DNA of 64,000 nt from contig NZ_CP011567.1 in NCBI RefSeq assembly GCF_001655615.1, positions 2,303,001 to 2,367,000 of the forward strand, written 5' to 3'. Position numbers and translations under genes: made by a program. Source of the DNA: Pseudomonas sp. GR 6-02 (GTDB taxonomy: Bacteria; Pseudomonadota; Gammaproteobacteria; Pseudomonadales; Pseudomonadaceae). Below the pieces are notes generated by a model. The model was not told the origin of the DNA and searched no databases. It was given only the letters and a program-made list of their open reading frames with translations. This document shows positions 1 through 9,150 of this stretch, piece after piece. Every line of letters begins with the position of its first letter. Within the stretch, counting starts at the first letter, position 1.

Positions 1-23
1 GGGTAATCAACAAGTCTAGTTCG

Positions 24-58
24 TGTATCCCTCTGTATCTGGCTGCCTGTCCGATACA
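24..58 (+). promoter_or_regulatory. Three-part element TGTATC-N4-TGTATC-N13-GATACA, copy 1
   Basis: TGTATC at 24-29 and again at 34-39 forms a direct repeat with a 10-bp period, the usual spacing for OmpR/PhoB-family dimers. GATACA follows at 53-58, exactly 19 bp after the second repeat start. The same three parts with the same spacing recur at 9959-9993 and 10027-10061. GATACA could be an inverted half-site or lie at the -10 position, with the direct repeat replacing the -35. It probably drives the DUF692/DUF2063 pair downstream (inference). Confidence 0.6.
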
Positions 59-181
59 GTGCGCTGAGAAGAGGGGTGTTTGCGCACACAGACCCGACAC
101 ACCGAGGCGTTTGACTGGGCCTGCCGGCCGGCACTGAGTGTTCAGGCGCTGGAGACCGGATCCCAGGATGAGATCGACACC

Positions 182-1021
182 ATGCAAATTCCCCTCACAT
201 CTGCGCAGGCGACCGTCGGGCTAGGCTTGCGCCGCGGTTTGATGAAGGACCTTCAAGCAGCCTCGGCGGGCGCTTTCGATTTTCTGGAAGTCGCGCCGGA
301 AAACTGGATTGGCATCGGCGGCGCGCATGGCGCGGCGTTTCGTGCCCTGGCCGAGTGTTATCCGTTGTCCTGTCACGGCTTGTCCTTGTCGTTGGGCGGG
401 CCGGCGCCGCTGGACGTAGGCTTCCTGCAAGAAGTGCGGGTTTTCCTCGATCGCTACAAAGTGCCGCTGTACAGCGAACACCTGAGCTACTGCAGCGATG
501 ACGGGCATCTTTACGATCTGCTGCCGTTGCCGTTTACCGAGGAAGCGGTGCATCACGTCGCCGCCCGAATTCGTCAGGCACAGGACATTCTCGGTCGGCG
601 TCTGGCGGTGGAAAACGTCTCCTACTACGCCGCGCCGCAGCAGGACATGGACGAATTGACGTTCACCAACGCAGTGCTGCGCGAAGCCGATTGCGACCTG
701 CTGCTGGACGTCAACAATGTCTACGTCAACTCGATCAATCACGGTTTCGATCCGCAGACGTTTCTGGCGGGCATCGACACGGGGCGGGTAGTCGCAATGC
801 ACGTGGCGGGACACTTCGATGAGTCCGATACGCTGAAAATCGACACCCACGGCGCCTCGGTCAAACCGGTGGTCTGGGCTTTGCTGGCCGAAGCGTATGC
901 GCGGTTCGGCGTACAGCCGACGCTGCTTGAACGGGACTTCAACTACCCGGCGTTCTCTGAATTGGTCAGCGAGTTGCAGACCATCCGCCGACTGCAAGAC
1001 GAGGAGGCGAACCGTGGATAA
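182..1021 (+). CDS. DUF692 (MbnB/BufB-like) TIM-barrel metalloenzyme
   Basis: This 279-residue protein carries the metal-site motifs of the DUF692 family in order: [44 protein letters not shown] and LERDFNYP. Characterised members (MbnB, BufB) are iron enzymes that modify cysteines in small peptides, working with a partner protein. ATG 182 gives the usual family length of about 280 residues. The frame stays open back to a TTG at 80 behind a purine-rich stretch, so a longer form cannot be excluded. The gene overlaps the following DUF2063 gene, and the pair matches BufB-BufC. The usual precursor gene (DUF2282, BufA) is not visible between the element at 24-58 and this gene; it could lie outside the window or elsewhere. 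Confidence 0.88.
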   Translation: MQIPLTSAQATVGLGLRRGLMKDLQAASAGAFDFLEVAPENWIGIGGAHGAAFRALAECYPLSCHGLSLSLGGPAPLDVGFLQEVRVFLDRYKVPLYSEHLSYCSDDGHLYDLLPLPFTEEAVHHVAARIRQAQDILGRRLAVENVSYYAAPQQDMDELTFTNAVLREADCDLLLDVNNVYVNSINHGFDPQTFLAGIDTGRVVAMHVAGHFDESDTLKIDTHGASVKPVVWALLAEAYARFGVQPTLLERDFNYPAFSELVSELQTIRRLQDEEANRG

Positions 1022-1784
1022 GCCGACGCTGCACCAGCAGCAAGACACCTTGACTCGCTACCTGCGCGACCCTGAGCACTGTGCTCCACCCGCCGGGATG
1101 GACGTGGCACGGGCGCAGGTTTATCGCGACCTGGTGTTCTCGAACCTGTCGTCGTTGCTCAGCGGCACCTTTCCGGTGTTGGTGAGAATACTGGGCGACA
1201 GTGACTGGCGTTCTCTGGTGCGGATCTTCCTGCGGGACTACCGCGCTCAAACGCCCAAATTCGGCGAGATTGCCCAGGAGTTCGTCGAGTTCCTCGCATC
1301 GATGCCGCGGGCGCTGAACGATGGGCCGTGGCCACCGTTCATGGTCGAGCTGGCGCATTACGAATGGGTCGAAATGGCCCTGCAACAATCCGACGCCGAG
1401 CCGCTACCCGCCGGTGATGCAGGGCTGCTGCTGGATCAACCGTTGCAGGTTTCGCCACTGGCCTGGCCGTTGGCCTATGGCTGGCCGGTGCAAAAAGTGG
1501 GGCCGGATTATCGGCCGCAAGTGCCTCCGACTCAGCCGACGTTGCTGTTGGTGCGTCGGGCCGAGGACTGGAGTGTGCACTTCTCCGAACTGAGCCCGTT
1601 GGCGTGGCGATTGTTGCAGCGGATCGGGGAATTTCCTCAGCTCGATGGCCGGTCGCAACTGGAAGGGCTGGCGGTGGAGGCGGGGATGGCGGGGGCGCAG
1701 GCCTTTATCGATAGTGGATTGGCGTTGTTGCGGCAGATGCATGGGGAGGGGGTAATCGGCATAGCGGTCTTTAGTCGCTGCTAA
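1014..1784 (+). CDS. DUF2063 (BufC/MbnC-like) partner protein
   Basis: The start is GTG 1014, preceded by a strong GAGGAGG at 1001-1007; it overlaps the end of the DUF692 gene, indicating translational coupling. The 256-residue product has the N-terminal DUF2063 DNA-binding-like fold signature ([20 protein letters not shown], then a conserved [19 protein letters not shown] stretch). In characterised systems this family helps a DUF692 enzyme recognise its precursor peptide. No transporter or precursor gene follows; the next gene is an unrelated RHS toxin after about 150 bp. Confidence 0.85.
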   Translation: MDKPTLHQQQDTLTRYLRDPEHCAPPAGMDVARAQVYRDLVFSNLSSLLSGTFPVLVRILGDSDWRSLVRIFLRDYRAQTPKFGEIAQEFVEFLASMPRALNDGPWPPFMVELAHYEWVEMALQQSDAEPLPAGDAGLLLDQPLQVSPLAWPLAYGWPVQKVGPDYRPQVPPTQPTLLLVRRAEDWSVHFSELSPLAWRLLQRIGEFPQLDGRSQLEGLAVEAGMAGAQAFIDSGLALLRQMHGEGVIGIAVFSRC

Positions 1785-1885
1785 TCAGCGAATCGCCCTA
1801 CATCCATTTCCACCTTTCCCGACTTCATTCCTGATCGATCCCCCGCAAAGTCCCCGCGCCTAATTTTCTGCGCAAGGGATTGCTT

Positions 1886-1933
1886 ATGTTCGACTCCTTT
1901 TCTCCCGTCACTGCCTACTTTCCGGTGCGTTGA
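1886..1933 (+). CDS. Possible 15-residue leader ORF overlapping the RHS start
   Basis: ATG 1886 opens MFDSFSPVTAYFPVR and ends at TGA 1931-1933, sharing its last base with the RHS start (TGATG). A purine stretch (AAGGGA, 1874-1879) sits seven bases upstream. The stop/start overlap suggests translational coupling to the large downstream gene, which otherwise has no convincing ribosome binding site. It may equally be chance, as it is short and has no recognisable homologue. Confidence 0.3.
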   Translation: MFDSFSPVTAYFPVR

Positions 1934-4900
1934 TGGAGCACATCGCCCGTATCGAGCAGGAGCTAGACCGTTTTCCGGACTCCCTGACGCTCTACCGCAA
2001 ACAGCTTAAGCATTGGTTCAACCAAACGGCGGACATGGCCAGCCGTGCCGCTGATTTGCCGTCGCTGATGGACATGGAACGCAAAATCAAACTGGGCGAT
2101 ACCAGTAAGTCCGTCAGCAGCAGCGATGACTATTTTTTCTCCAGCGTTGCGCAGTGTCCCGACGGCGGAATTCTGCAGATCGAGAGCAAGTTCGAGTCGG
2201 TTTACGACGTTCCGTTGGGGAATATTCAGGTCGATGTCATTGCGGTGGATGGCGGTAAGTCGACGCCTGTGACGCTCAATGAACGTGGCAAGGGAGAGTT
2301 CACCGGTACACCCGGCAAGTTCTACCGCGTTCATGTTCACAACGAAGTCACCCCGGATCAGGTACATAAGCTGTTTTCCTCGTACGACGGCCTGACGAAG
2401 GAGCTCGACAGCTGGCTGCGTGATGAATGGCAGACGTTCAAACCGAAGTGGTCGGAATCGTCTTCGGTTGCTGTAGGCAATGGAATGCTCGCGGGAAGTT
2501 GGGCGGCAATTGAAGGAGTGTGGGACGGCATTGGCCTGCTTTCGGACATTCTCAAGGATCCGGCGAAGTTTGGAGAGCGGTTGGGCGAAAGCGCCGCAGA
2601 GCTGGAGAAGCTCGCCAAAGCCGCACCGGATGTCATGGAAAAAGCCCAGTTGCTAGTCAGTGACGAAGCGGCGCTGTTTCTGCTGGTGCGCTGCGCCAGC
2701 CTCTGGCTGGACATGCTGCCACCCAGCGAAATTGCCGGCAAAACCGCCGAAGCGGTGTCGATGGTGGTGGTGCAGCTGCTGATCGATATCCTGATTGGCC
2801 TCGTCCTGACGTTCGCCGGGGCGGGCGCCGGCATCGCCTATCTGACGATGCGTTTGGCTGATCGAGCTGCGCAGTTGATCAGTGCCGTTGTGCGTCTCGT
2901 GAAGGCGATTTTCACGATCATCAATAACTTCATCGGCTATGTCGACCGCTACAAAAAAGTCGCCGCCCGTGGCATTGCGGCGGGCCTGAAAAAAGGCCGG
3001 ATGCAACTGCGCTGGGATGCCAAACGCAACACCACACTGAAAAAAAACGAACACCACGACGACTCCCCGGATCAGGCGAAAAACCCCAACGGCGACAGCG
3101 CCACCTGTGCACCGTCGACCTGCAAAAATGGCTGCCCAGTGTCGATGGTCACCGGCGAAGAACTGCTGACCCTCACCGACGGTGCGCTGGACGGCATCCT
3201 GCCGTTCGACTTCACCCGACTCTATCGCACCAGCGCCGCCGAGATCGACTGCGGCCTCGGCTTTGGCTGGAGTCATTCGCTCGCCCATCGGCTGGAAATC
3301 GACGGCGACCAGGTCATCTGGATCGACCACGAAAACCGCCGCACCACGTTCCCGCTGCCGAGCAGCGAACGCCCGGCGATCCACAACAGCCTGTCGCGCG
3401 CGGCGATTTACCTCGGCGATGACCCCGAGGAACTGATCCTCGCCCAGGCCGGTGATGAAGTGCGGTTCTACCACTTTTACAACGGTCGACTGACGGCCAT
3501 CAGCGACGCGTACGACAACCGATTGCGCATCACCCGCGACCGCCAGGAACGCATCCAGCGCCTCGACAACGGTGCCGGCCGTGCCTTGCTGTTGCGCTAC
3601 GACCGCGCCCACCTGATTGCCGTCGACTACCAATGTTTCCGCCCGGCCCAGGCCCTCGCCGAGGCGTGGCACACCGAACAAACCTTAGTCAGTTACCACT
3701 ACGACGAACGCGATCAACTGATCGAAGCGAGCAACGCCGCCGGCGAAAGCGAGCGTTACGACTACGACGACCAGCACGTAATTTTGCAGCGGCAACTGGC
3801 CGGTGGCGCAAGTTTCTTCTGGGAGTGGGAACGGTCTGGCAAGGCGGCCAGATGTATTCGCCACTGGGCGTCGTTTGCGCAGATGGACACGCGCTATGTC
3901 TGGGATGACCAGGGCAGCGTCACGGTCCGGAACATCGACGGCAGTGAAGAGGTTTACGTCCACGATGATCGAGCGCGGCTGGTGCGTAAGGTCGAGCTGG
4001 ATGGTGGCGAACAGCTCAAGGCCTACGACGAGCAGGGTCGGCTGATTGCCGAGCAGGATCCGCTGGGCGCTGTCACCGAATACCGTTACGACGACGTCGG
4101 ACGATTGGTGGCGCTGATTCCGCCGCAAGACGAACCGACGTCCTACGAGTATCGCAACGGTTTCTTGCACGCGCGCTATCGCGGCAAAGCGGTGTGGACC
4201 TACCGGCGCAATGCCCAGGGCGATGTCACCGAGGCGACCGATCCGGACGGTCAGGTCACCCATTACCACTACGACGAACAAGGCCGGCTGCTGTCGATCC
4301 GCTACCCGGACACCAGTCGCCATGTGTTTGTCTGGAATGCCCTAGGGCAGTTGCTTGAGGAAACGCTGCCGGACGGTGGTCAGCGAGCGTTTTCCTACGA
4401 TGCGCTGGGGCGGCAGACGACTCGTCAGGACGAGCACGGTGCGGTTACCCAGTACCAATGGGACGCTGTTGGCCGACTGATCCAGACGACATTGCCTACC
4501 GGTGCCACTCGCGCCTTCAGCTACAACGCCTACGGCAAGATCACCGCTGAACGGGATGAACTGGGCCGCGTCACCCACTACGAATACGTCGACGATTTGC
4601 ACCTGGTCAGCCGCCGGATCAACCCCGACGGCACCCAGCTCCAGTACCGCTATGACAATGCGCAGCTGCTGCTCACGGAAATCGAAAACGAATCCGGCGA
4701 ACACTATCGGCTGGACTACACACCCAACGGCTTGATCCGACAGGAAACCGGTTTCGACGGCCGCCGCACCGCCTACGTCTACGACCTCAACGGCCATCTG
4801 CTGGAGAAAACCGAATTCGGCGATGACGGCTCGCAGCTGGTTACCGGGTACGAGCGGGATGCGGAAGGACGGCTGTTAGTCAAAACCTTGCCCGACGGCA

Positions 4901-6585
4901 TCCAGGTCCAATACCGCTACGACAGCCTCGGTCGACTGGTCAGCGTCGACGACGGCCACGACCATCCGCTGGAATTCGAATACGACCAGCAGGACCGGCT
5001 GATCACCGAGCATCAGGGCTGGGGCACGCTGCGTTATGCCTACGACGCCTGCGGCCAACTTAACCGCCTGCGCCTGCCGGATGGCAGCAAGCTCGACTAC
5101 CACCACGCCAAGGGTGGTGCGCTGACGGCTATCGACCTTAATGGCACACGTCTTACAAACCACACGTACAAATCCGGTCGAGAACTACAGCGCCAGCAAG
5201 GCCTGCTGCTCAGCGAATATGCCTACGACGAACAGGGCCGGCTAAAGGCCCACGCCGTCAGTCAACAGCAAAAAAGCCTGTACCGCCGCGACTATGCCTA
5301 CAGCCTCAACGGCAATCTCGACCACATCGCCGACACCCGCCACGGCCAGCGCAGTTACCAGTACGACCCGCTCAACCGGCTGACCCGCGTCCGCCACACC
5401 CGCGACGACCCACCGGAAAGCTTCGCCCACGACCCCGCCGGCAACCTGCTGATGCAGGACCGCCCCGGCCCGACGACCGTCAAAGGCAATCGCCTGCTGA
5501 TGCAAGGCGACCGCCATTACGACTACGACGCCTTCGGCAACCTGATCCGCGAACGCCGTGGCACCGCGCAAAAACTCGTCACCGAATACCGCTACGACTG
5601 CCAGCATCGGCTGGTCGGCGTCACGTTGCCGGATGGAAGTTGCGCGAGCTATCGCTACGATGCCTTCGGCCGCCGCATCGCCAAAACCGTCGACGGCCAA
5701 ACTACCGAGTTCTTCTGGCAGGGCGACCAAGTCGTCGCTGAAAGCAGCAAAGAGCACTACCGCAGCTACGTCTACGAGCCGGGCAACTTCCGCCCGTTGG
5801 CCATGCTCGACGGCAAAGGCCCGAAAAAGGCCTGCCCGTTCTACTACCAGCTCGATCACCTGGGCACACCGCAGGAACTGACGGATTTCGGTGGCGAGAT
5901 TGTCTGGTCGGCGAAGTACAACGCCTACGGCAAGCTCACGCATCAGGCACTCGGTGGAGGCGAGCAGCTCGAGCAACCACTGCGTTTCCAGGGGCAGTAT
6001 TTCGACGCCGAGAGTGGTCTGCACTACAACCGGCATCGGTACTATGATCCGCAGGTGGGGCGGTATCTGACGCCGGATCCGATCAAGCTAGCCGGTGGGC
6101 TGAACCAGTACCAGTACACGCCGAATCCGACGGGGTGGGTTGATCCGTTGGGGTTGAGTACCTGTCCCGATGGAGATAAATGTAGGAAACCGTCTATCGG
6201 TGGGCAAGAACCTTCGGGCAAGGCGGCAGCGACTGACGGAGAACCTCAAATACCAGAGGTGTCTCGGAATACGCCCCAGGCGGGATATCACAAAGAAACC
6301 TATGCTAATAAGCCAGTTAAACCGCAGGATGCCACTAATAAATGGGAAGAGTTTTTAGGTGATGGTCCGTACACACATAGTCATCCCCGAACGAGGAGTC
6401 CGGATCCTGACAGATTGGTGTCGGCAGATGGGAAAAGAAGTATCCGCTATGGAGCTCATGAAATGGGAGGCAACCCGAGTAAGCATCATTACCATGAGGA
6501 AAAGTGGATACTCGAACTAAAGGAAAATGTGATGAATGTTGAAAGCACCGTAGTCCGAGTTCCATTGCCGAAGAAACCAAAATGA
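1933..6585 (+). CDS. RHS/YD-repeat polymorphic toxin
   Basis: This 1550-residue protein has a helical N-terminal region, two or three hydrophobic segments near residues 270-340, and a DUF6531-type entry motif (GCPVSMVTGEE) near 400. About 900 residues of YD repeats of the YxYDxxGRL type follow. The RHS core closes with DHLGTPQEL near 1307 and YLTPDPIKLAGG near 1377, ending at DPLGL near 1405. After that junction comes a unique tip of about 143 residues rich in histidine (YTHSHPRT, SIRYGAHEM, KHHYHEE), resembling a nuclease-type toxin but not assigned to a family here. RHS shells enclose a C-terminal toxin that is cleaved and delivered, often by type VI secretion; no VgrG or PAAR gene is visible nearby. 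The tip is AT-richer than the core, as expected for an exchanged cassette. Confidence 0.9.
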   Translation: MEHIARIEQELDRFPDSLTLYRKQLKHWFNQTADMASRAADLPSLMDMERKIKLGDTSKSVSSSDDYFFSSVAQCPDGGILQIESKFESVYDVPLGNIQVDVIAVDGGKSTPVTLNERGKGEFTGTPGKFYRVHVHNEVTPDQVHKLFSSYDGLTKELDSWLRDEWQTFKPKWSESSSVAVGNGMLAGSWAAIEGVWDGIGLLSDILKDPAKFGERLGESAAELEKLAKAAPDVMEKAQLLVSDEAALFLLVRCASLWLDMLPPSEIAGKTAEAVSMVVVQLLIDILIGLVLTFAGAGAGIAYLTMRLADRAAQLISAVVRLVKAIFTIINNFIGYVDRYKKVAARGIAAGLKKGRMQLRWDAKRNTTLKKNEHHDDSPDQAKNPNGDSATCAPSTCKNGCPVSMVTGEELLTLTDGALDGILPFDFTRLYRTSAAEIDCGLGFGWSHSLAHRLEIDGDQVIWIDHENRRTTFPLPSSERPAIHNSLSRAAIYLGDDPEELILAQAGDEVRFYHFYNGRLTAISDAYDNRLRITRDRQERIQRLDNGAGRALLLRYDRAHLIAVDYQCFRPAQALAEAWHTEQTLVSYHYDERDQLIEASNAAGESERYDYDDQHVILQRQLAGGASFFWEWERSGKAARCIRHWASFAQMDTRYVWDDQGSVTVRNIDGSEEVYVHDDRARLVRKVELDGGEQLKAYDEQGRLIAEQDPLGAVTEYRYDDVGRLVALIPPQDEPTSYEYRNGFLHARYRGKAVWTYRRNAQGDVTEATDPDGQVTHYHYDEQGRLLSIRYPDTSRHVFVWNALGQLLEETLPDGGQRAFSYDALGRQTTRQDEHGAVTQYQWDAVGRLIQTTLPTGATRAFSYNAYGKITAERDELGRVTHYEYVDDLHLVSRRINPDGTQLQYRYDNAQLLLTEIENESGEHYRLDYTPNGLIRQETGFDGRRTAYVYDLNGHLLEKTEFGDDGSQLVTGYERDAEGRLLVKTLPDGIQVQYRYDSLGRLVSVDDGHDHPLEFEYDQQDRLITEHQGWGTLRYAYDACGQLNRLRLPDGSKLDYHHAKGGALTAIDLNGTRLTNHTYKSGRELQRQQGLLLSEYAYDEQGRLKAHAVSQQQKSLYRRDYAYSLNGNLDHIADTRHGQRSYQYDPLNRLTRVRHTRDDPPESFAHDPAGNLLMQDRPGPTTVKGNRLLMQGDRHYDYDAFGNLIRERRGTAQKLVTEYRYDCQHRLVGVTLPDGSCASYRYDAFGRRIAKTVDGQTTEFFWQGDQVVAESSKEHYRSYVYEPGNFRPLAMLDGKGPKKACPFYYQLDHLGTPQELTDFGGEIVWSAKYNAYGKLTHQALGGGEQLEQPLRFQGQYFDAESGLHYNRHRYYDPQVGRYLTPDPIKLAGGLNQYQYTPNPTGWVDPLGLSTCPDGDKCRKPSIGGQEPSGKAAATDGEPQIPEVSRNTPQAGYHKETYANKPVKPQDATNKWEEFLGDGPYTHSHPRTRSPDPDRLVSADGKRSIRYGAHEMGGNPSKHHYHEEKWILELKENVMNVESTVVRVPLPKKPK

Positions 6586-6965
6586 ATGTGACCATAAATA
6601 AAATGATTCTCATAAAAAATGAGAATTTTGTGGAATTTTCAACCGTACTCGGCTCGGCGATAGCAGCTTGGAATGCCGGAACACCAAAATTAGGCGAGCT
6701 TTATGATGTCGAGTTAGAAGTTATGGAGGAGGTTATTTGGGGGGTGAATGCTCATCGCGCGTTGAAAGATGTGTATTCGATTGAAGTAGTAAACGGCTTT
6801 ATAAATTTGACAGGAAGAATAATGTCTATTGATGCGGATGGAGTTGCGGCTGTCGATTTAGACGGATCAGTCGTGCTTCTTGAGGTAGTTGGATTCACTG
6901 GGGATATTCCAGTATTTGTAGATCTGGAATTTAAGAAAATTACCTTATTTCCCACCGGTGTCTGA
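6582..6965 (+). CDS. Candidate immunity protein for the RHS tip
   Basis: The 127-residue product starts within the RHS stop codon (ATGA overlap), so the two are translated together. It is acidic, has no signal peptide or membrane segment, and is AT-rich like the toxin tip. Position, size and composition fit the cognate immunity protein expected directly after a polymorphic toxin. No family was recognised. A second ATG lies at 6586 but is out of frame. Confidence 0.7.
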   Translation: MNVTINKMILIKNENFVEFSTVLGSAIAAWNAGTPKLGELYDVELEVMEEVIWGVNAHRALKDVYSIEVVNGFINLTGRIMSIDADGVAAVDLDGSVVLLEVVGFTGDIPVFVDLEFKKITLFPTGV

Positions 6966-7083
6966 ATAGATCATTTCTTACGGAGGTGCGAAATTTCTGG
7001 GCAAAGTCGTCGGAAGTTTCCTTCAAGTTGTAGCGGTTTCCATGAACTGGTGCGCAGCGCGCCTCATCGATAGTCTTTGGGAG

Positions 7084-7119
7084 GTCACTGCAAATTCAGT
7101 GACAGGGCGTGGAAGCCCT
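7084..7119 (+). other. Two adjacent short hairpins in the leader region
   Basis: GTCACTG (7084-7090) pairs with CAGTGAC (7097-7103) around a six-base loop. It is followed directly by AGGGC (7104-7108) pairing with GCCCT (7115-7119). They lie in the 348-base gap 6966-7313, which holds no convincing gene, just upstream of a further structured segment, and may belong to the same RNA. Confidence 0.35.
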
Positions 7120-7178
7120 TCTATCGTTAGGCGCATCAAGCGCCACCAGTTCGGCGTTTTTTATCGTCTGTGTTTCAT

Positions 7179-7273
7179 GGTGGCTGTGCGCGGGGCGCTT
7201 TCGAGTGCGCCGGGTGCCTAACGTCCCGGTCTTCCACACCTGCGTACAGCCGCCACCTATTCGTGTGGAAGTG
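7179..7273 (+). ncRNA. Possible C4-type structured antisense RNA
   Basis: CCGGG (7210-7214) can pair with CCCGG (7225-7229), and CTTCCACAC (7231-7239) pairs perfectly with GTGTGGAAG (7263-7271). The second stem encloses GCGTACAGCCGCCACC (7242-7257), which is complementary, apart from a three-base gap and a G:U pair, to GGTGGCTGTGCGC at 7179-7191 just upstream. A hairpin loop complementary to its own leader is the hallmark of C4 antisense RNAs of phages and Pseudomonas. The assignment is from memory of the motif and needs a covariance-model test. Confidence 0.4.
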
Positions 7274-7313
7274 ATTTCTGGCGGCTTCAATCCATACGTT
7301 AGGACTTAAATCA

Positions 7314-7637
7314 ATGAAGACGCTTACACCCGATCCACCCTACGAAAAACCAATCCCCCACCCCGAAAACCGCTTCATGGCCCTCACCGGCAACTGCACC
7401 GACATGCCCACCCTGTTCGTCGATACCCACGCGCCGATCGATGTTTTGTATGACACTGCCAGCTATCGAATTCGCGCAGTCACTCAGGTGCTTGAGAACA
7501 TGTCGATGCGCGGTTCAGTCGAGTGCGAATCCTTCATTCTCAGTGACTTTGCCTTGCTCTGCGCTATTCCGTTACGGGATGGGTGCGATGTGCTGGATGT
7601 CATTGGACGGCGGTTGCGGGCTCGGCCTTCGGAATAA
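7314..7637 (+). CDS. Small Pseudomonas-type protein (DUF3077/DUF6124-like)
   Basis: This 107-residue protein begins MKTLTPDPPYEKP, like the short proline-rich openings of the DUF6124/DUF3077 families that are abundant in Pseudomonas. Its body is helical with the pattern LFVDTHAPIDVLYDTASYRI. No signal peptide or membrane segment is seen. Function is unknown. It follows the structured leader at 7084-7273 and ends just before a REPIN. Confidence 0.6.
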   Translation: MKTLTPDPPYEKPIPHPENRFMALTGNCTDMPTLFVDTHAPIDVLYDTASYRIRAVTQVLENMSMRGSVECESFILSDFALLCAIPLRDGCDVLDVIGRRLRARPSE

Positions 7638-7650
7638 TGTCGAGTGGCTT

Positions 7651-7784
7651 TTGTGGCGAGGGAGCTTGCTCCCGTTCGGCTGCGCAGCAGTCGTAAACCG
7701 AATTCTGCGGTGTGTCTGGCTAATCCGTGGTGTAGGTTTTGGGGCTGCTGCGCAGCCCAGCGGGAGCAAGCTCCCTCGCCACAA
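7651..7784. repeat. REPIN (paired inverted REP elements)
   Basis: Two inverted copies of TTGTGGCGAGGGAGCTTGCTCCC flank a spacer, with the inner arms (GGCTGCGCAGCAG / CTGCTGCGCAGCC) also complementary. The same repeat family occurs at 34703-34833. It lies between convergent genes. Confidence 0.85.
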
Positions 7785-7839
7785 GGGCCTGACTGCACAC
7801 AATCCCCCAAACACCACACTTACATTGGATGGGTGGTGT

Positions 7840-9150
7840 TTATTGGGGCTTCGGTAACCTGAGCTCCGCACACAACCCACCATCCACGCGATTGCTCAAG
7901 GTCAGCGCCCCGCCAATCGCCAGCGCCAATTGCTGGGCAATCGCCAACCCCAACCCGGTCCCGCCGGTGCTGCGATTACGCGAATTCTCCACGCGGTAGA
8001 ACGGCTGCATCACCTGGGCCAATTGCTCTTCGGCAATCCCCGGCCCTCGGTCCATGACCTTCACCGACAAGCTGCCGTCCGCCTTCGTTTCCACCCACAA
8101 CTCAGCCGCGCCAGCGAATTTCAGCGCGTTGTCTACCAGGTTAACCAGCACTCGCCGCAAGGCATGGGGCCGGGTGTCGATGACTGCGGCGCTTTTGCCG
8201 CCCAGCTGCACGTCTTTGCCCATGTCCTGATAGTCGAACACCAGGCTGTCGAGGAACGAATCCAGATCGGTGCGGCGACTTTCCTCGGTGGCGCCATGGA
8301 TGCTGCGGGCGTAGGCCACGCCTTCGCGCACCAGGTGTTCCATCTCGCCGAGGTCATTCCACAGTTTGTCTTTTTCGCTGGAGTCGTCCATGAATTCGGC
8401 ACGCAGTTTCATGCGCGTGATCGGGGTTTGCAGGTCGTGGGAAATCGCCGCCAACAGTTGCATGCGCTCCTTGAGATACGCCGCGATACGCGCTTGCATC
8501 GCATTGAACGCCCTGGCGGCGTAGGCGACTTCGGTCGGGCCTTTTTCGTCGAGGTGCACGGCGTGGGTGTTGGGGTCGAGGGTTTCCACGGCTTGGGCGA
8601 GGCGGGTGAGCGGGCGGATGGCGATTCTCACGGCCAGCCAGGTGCAGGCGATCAGCAGCGCCAGTTGTCCCAGTAATACCGCCGGTAACCACGGGGACAA
8701 AGGCACCATCGCGGGGCGCACGTCGATCGTGACGGGGCTGCCGTCCTTCAATTTCAGGTGGGCCTGGAAGTGTTTCTTCGGGCCGGGGATGTCGGTAAAA
8801 GTCAGCGGATATTCATGGCCGATGGCGTCCTGAATCGAGGGGACGGCAATCGGCACATCGCTGGGCGCCATCGGTGTGCCGGGCGAACCTTCATTCAGCA
8901 GATAACCATAGTTGGTGCGTTCCAGGCGCTGCAGCCAGCTCGCTCGTTCGTTGGCAGGCAAGCGGTCGAGGATGGCGAGGGAGGTCGAAACGTCGGTTTC
9001 CAGATTGCCCAACATCGTATTTTTCGCACTTTCATAACGCTCGTAGTACTGCGCGCCAAAGGACAGCGCCTGGGCGAGGATCAGGCCGATCAGGAAAATC
9101 AGCGACAGCCGCGAGGCCAGCGTGCGGGGCCAGTGCAGCGCAAGGTTCAT
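7840..9150 (-). CDS. Two-component sensor histidine kinase
   Basis: This 436-residue kinase has membrane segments near residues 14-34 and 155-176, with a periplasmic sensor domain of about 120 residues between them. A HAMP linker follows, then an H-box with phospho-acceptor His238 (ISHDLQTP), an N-box (NLVDNALKFA) and G-boxes (DRGPGI, GTGLGLAI). It phosphorylates the response regulator encoded just upstream, whose end it overlaps (ATGA). The arrangement beside a DipZ-like gene recalls the copper-responsive DsbRS system of P. aeruginosa (PA2479-PA2480). That ligand is an inference; no metal-binding motif is obvious in the sensor domain. Confidence 0.88.
   Translation of the reverse strand: MNLALHWPRTLASRLSLIFLIGLILAQALSFGAQYYERYESAKNTMLGNLETDVSTSLAILDRLPANERASWLQRLERTNYGYLLNEGSPGTPMAPSDVPIAVPSIQDAIGHEYPLTFTDIPGPKKHFQAHLKLKDGSPVTIDVRPAMVPLSPWLPAVLLGQLALLIACTWLAVRIAIRPLTRLAQAVETLDPNTHAVHLDEKGPTEVAYAARAFNAMQARIAAYLKERMQLLAAISHDLQTPITRMKLRAEFMDDSSEKDKLWNDLGEMEHLVREGVAYARSIHGATEESRRTDLDSFLDSLVFDYQDMGKDVQLGGKSAAVIDTRPHALRRVLVNLVDNALKFAGAAELWVETKADGSLSVKVMDRGPGIAEEQLAQVMQPFYRVENSRNRSTGGTGLGLAIAQQLALAIGGALTLSNRVDGGLCAELRLPKPQ

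Noticed and set aside
3500..6000. Repetitive DNA inside the RHS gene considered as a tandem repeat array
   Set aside because: The repetition reflects diverged YD protein repeats, not a DNA array.
7109..7309. A 66-residue frame in the structured RNA region
   Set aside because: It coincides with predicted hairpins, has no ribosome binding site, and is better explained as RNA.
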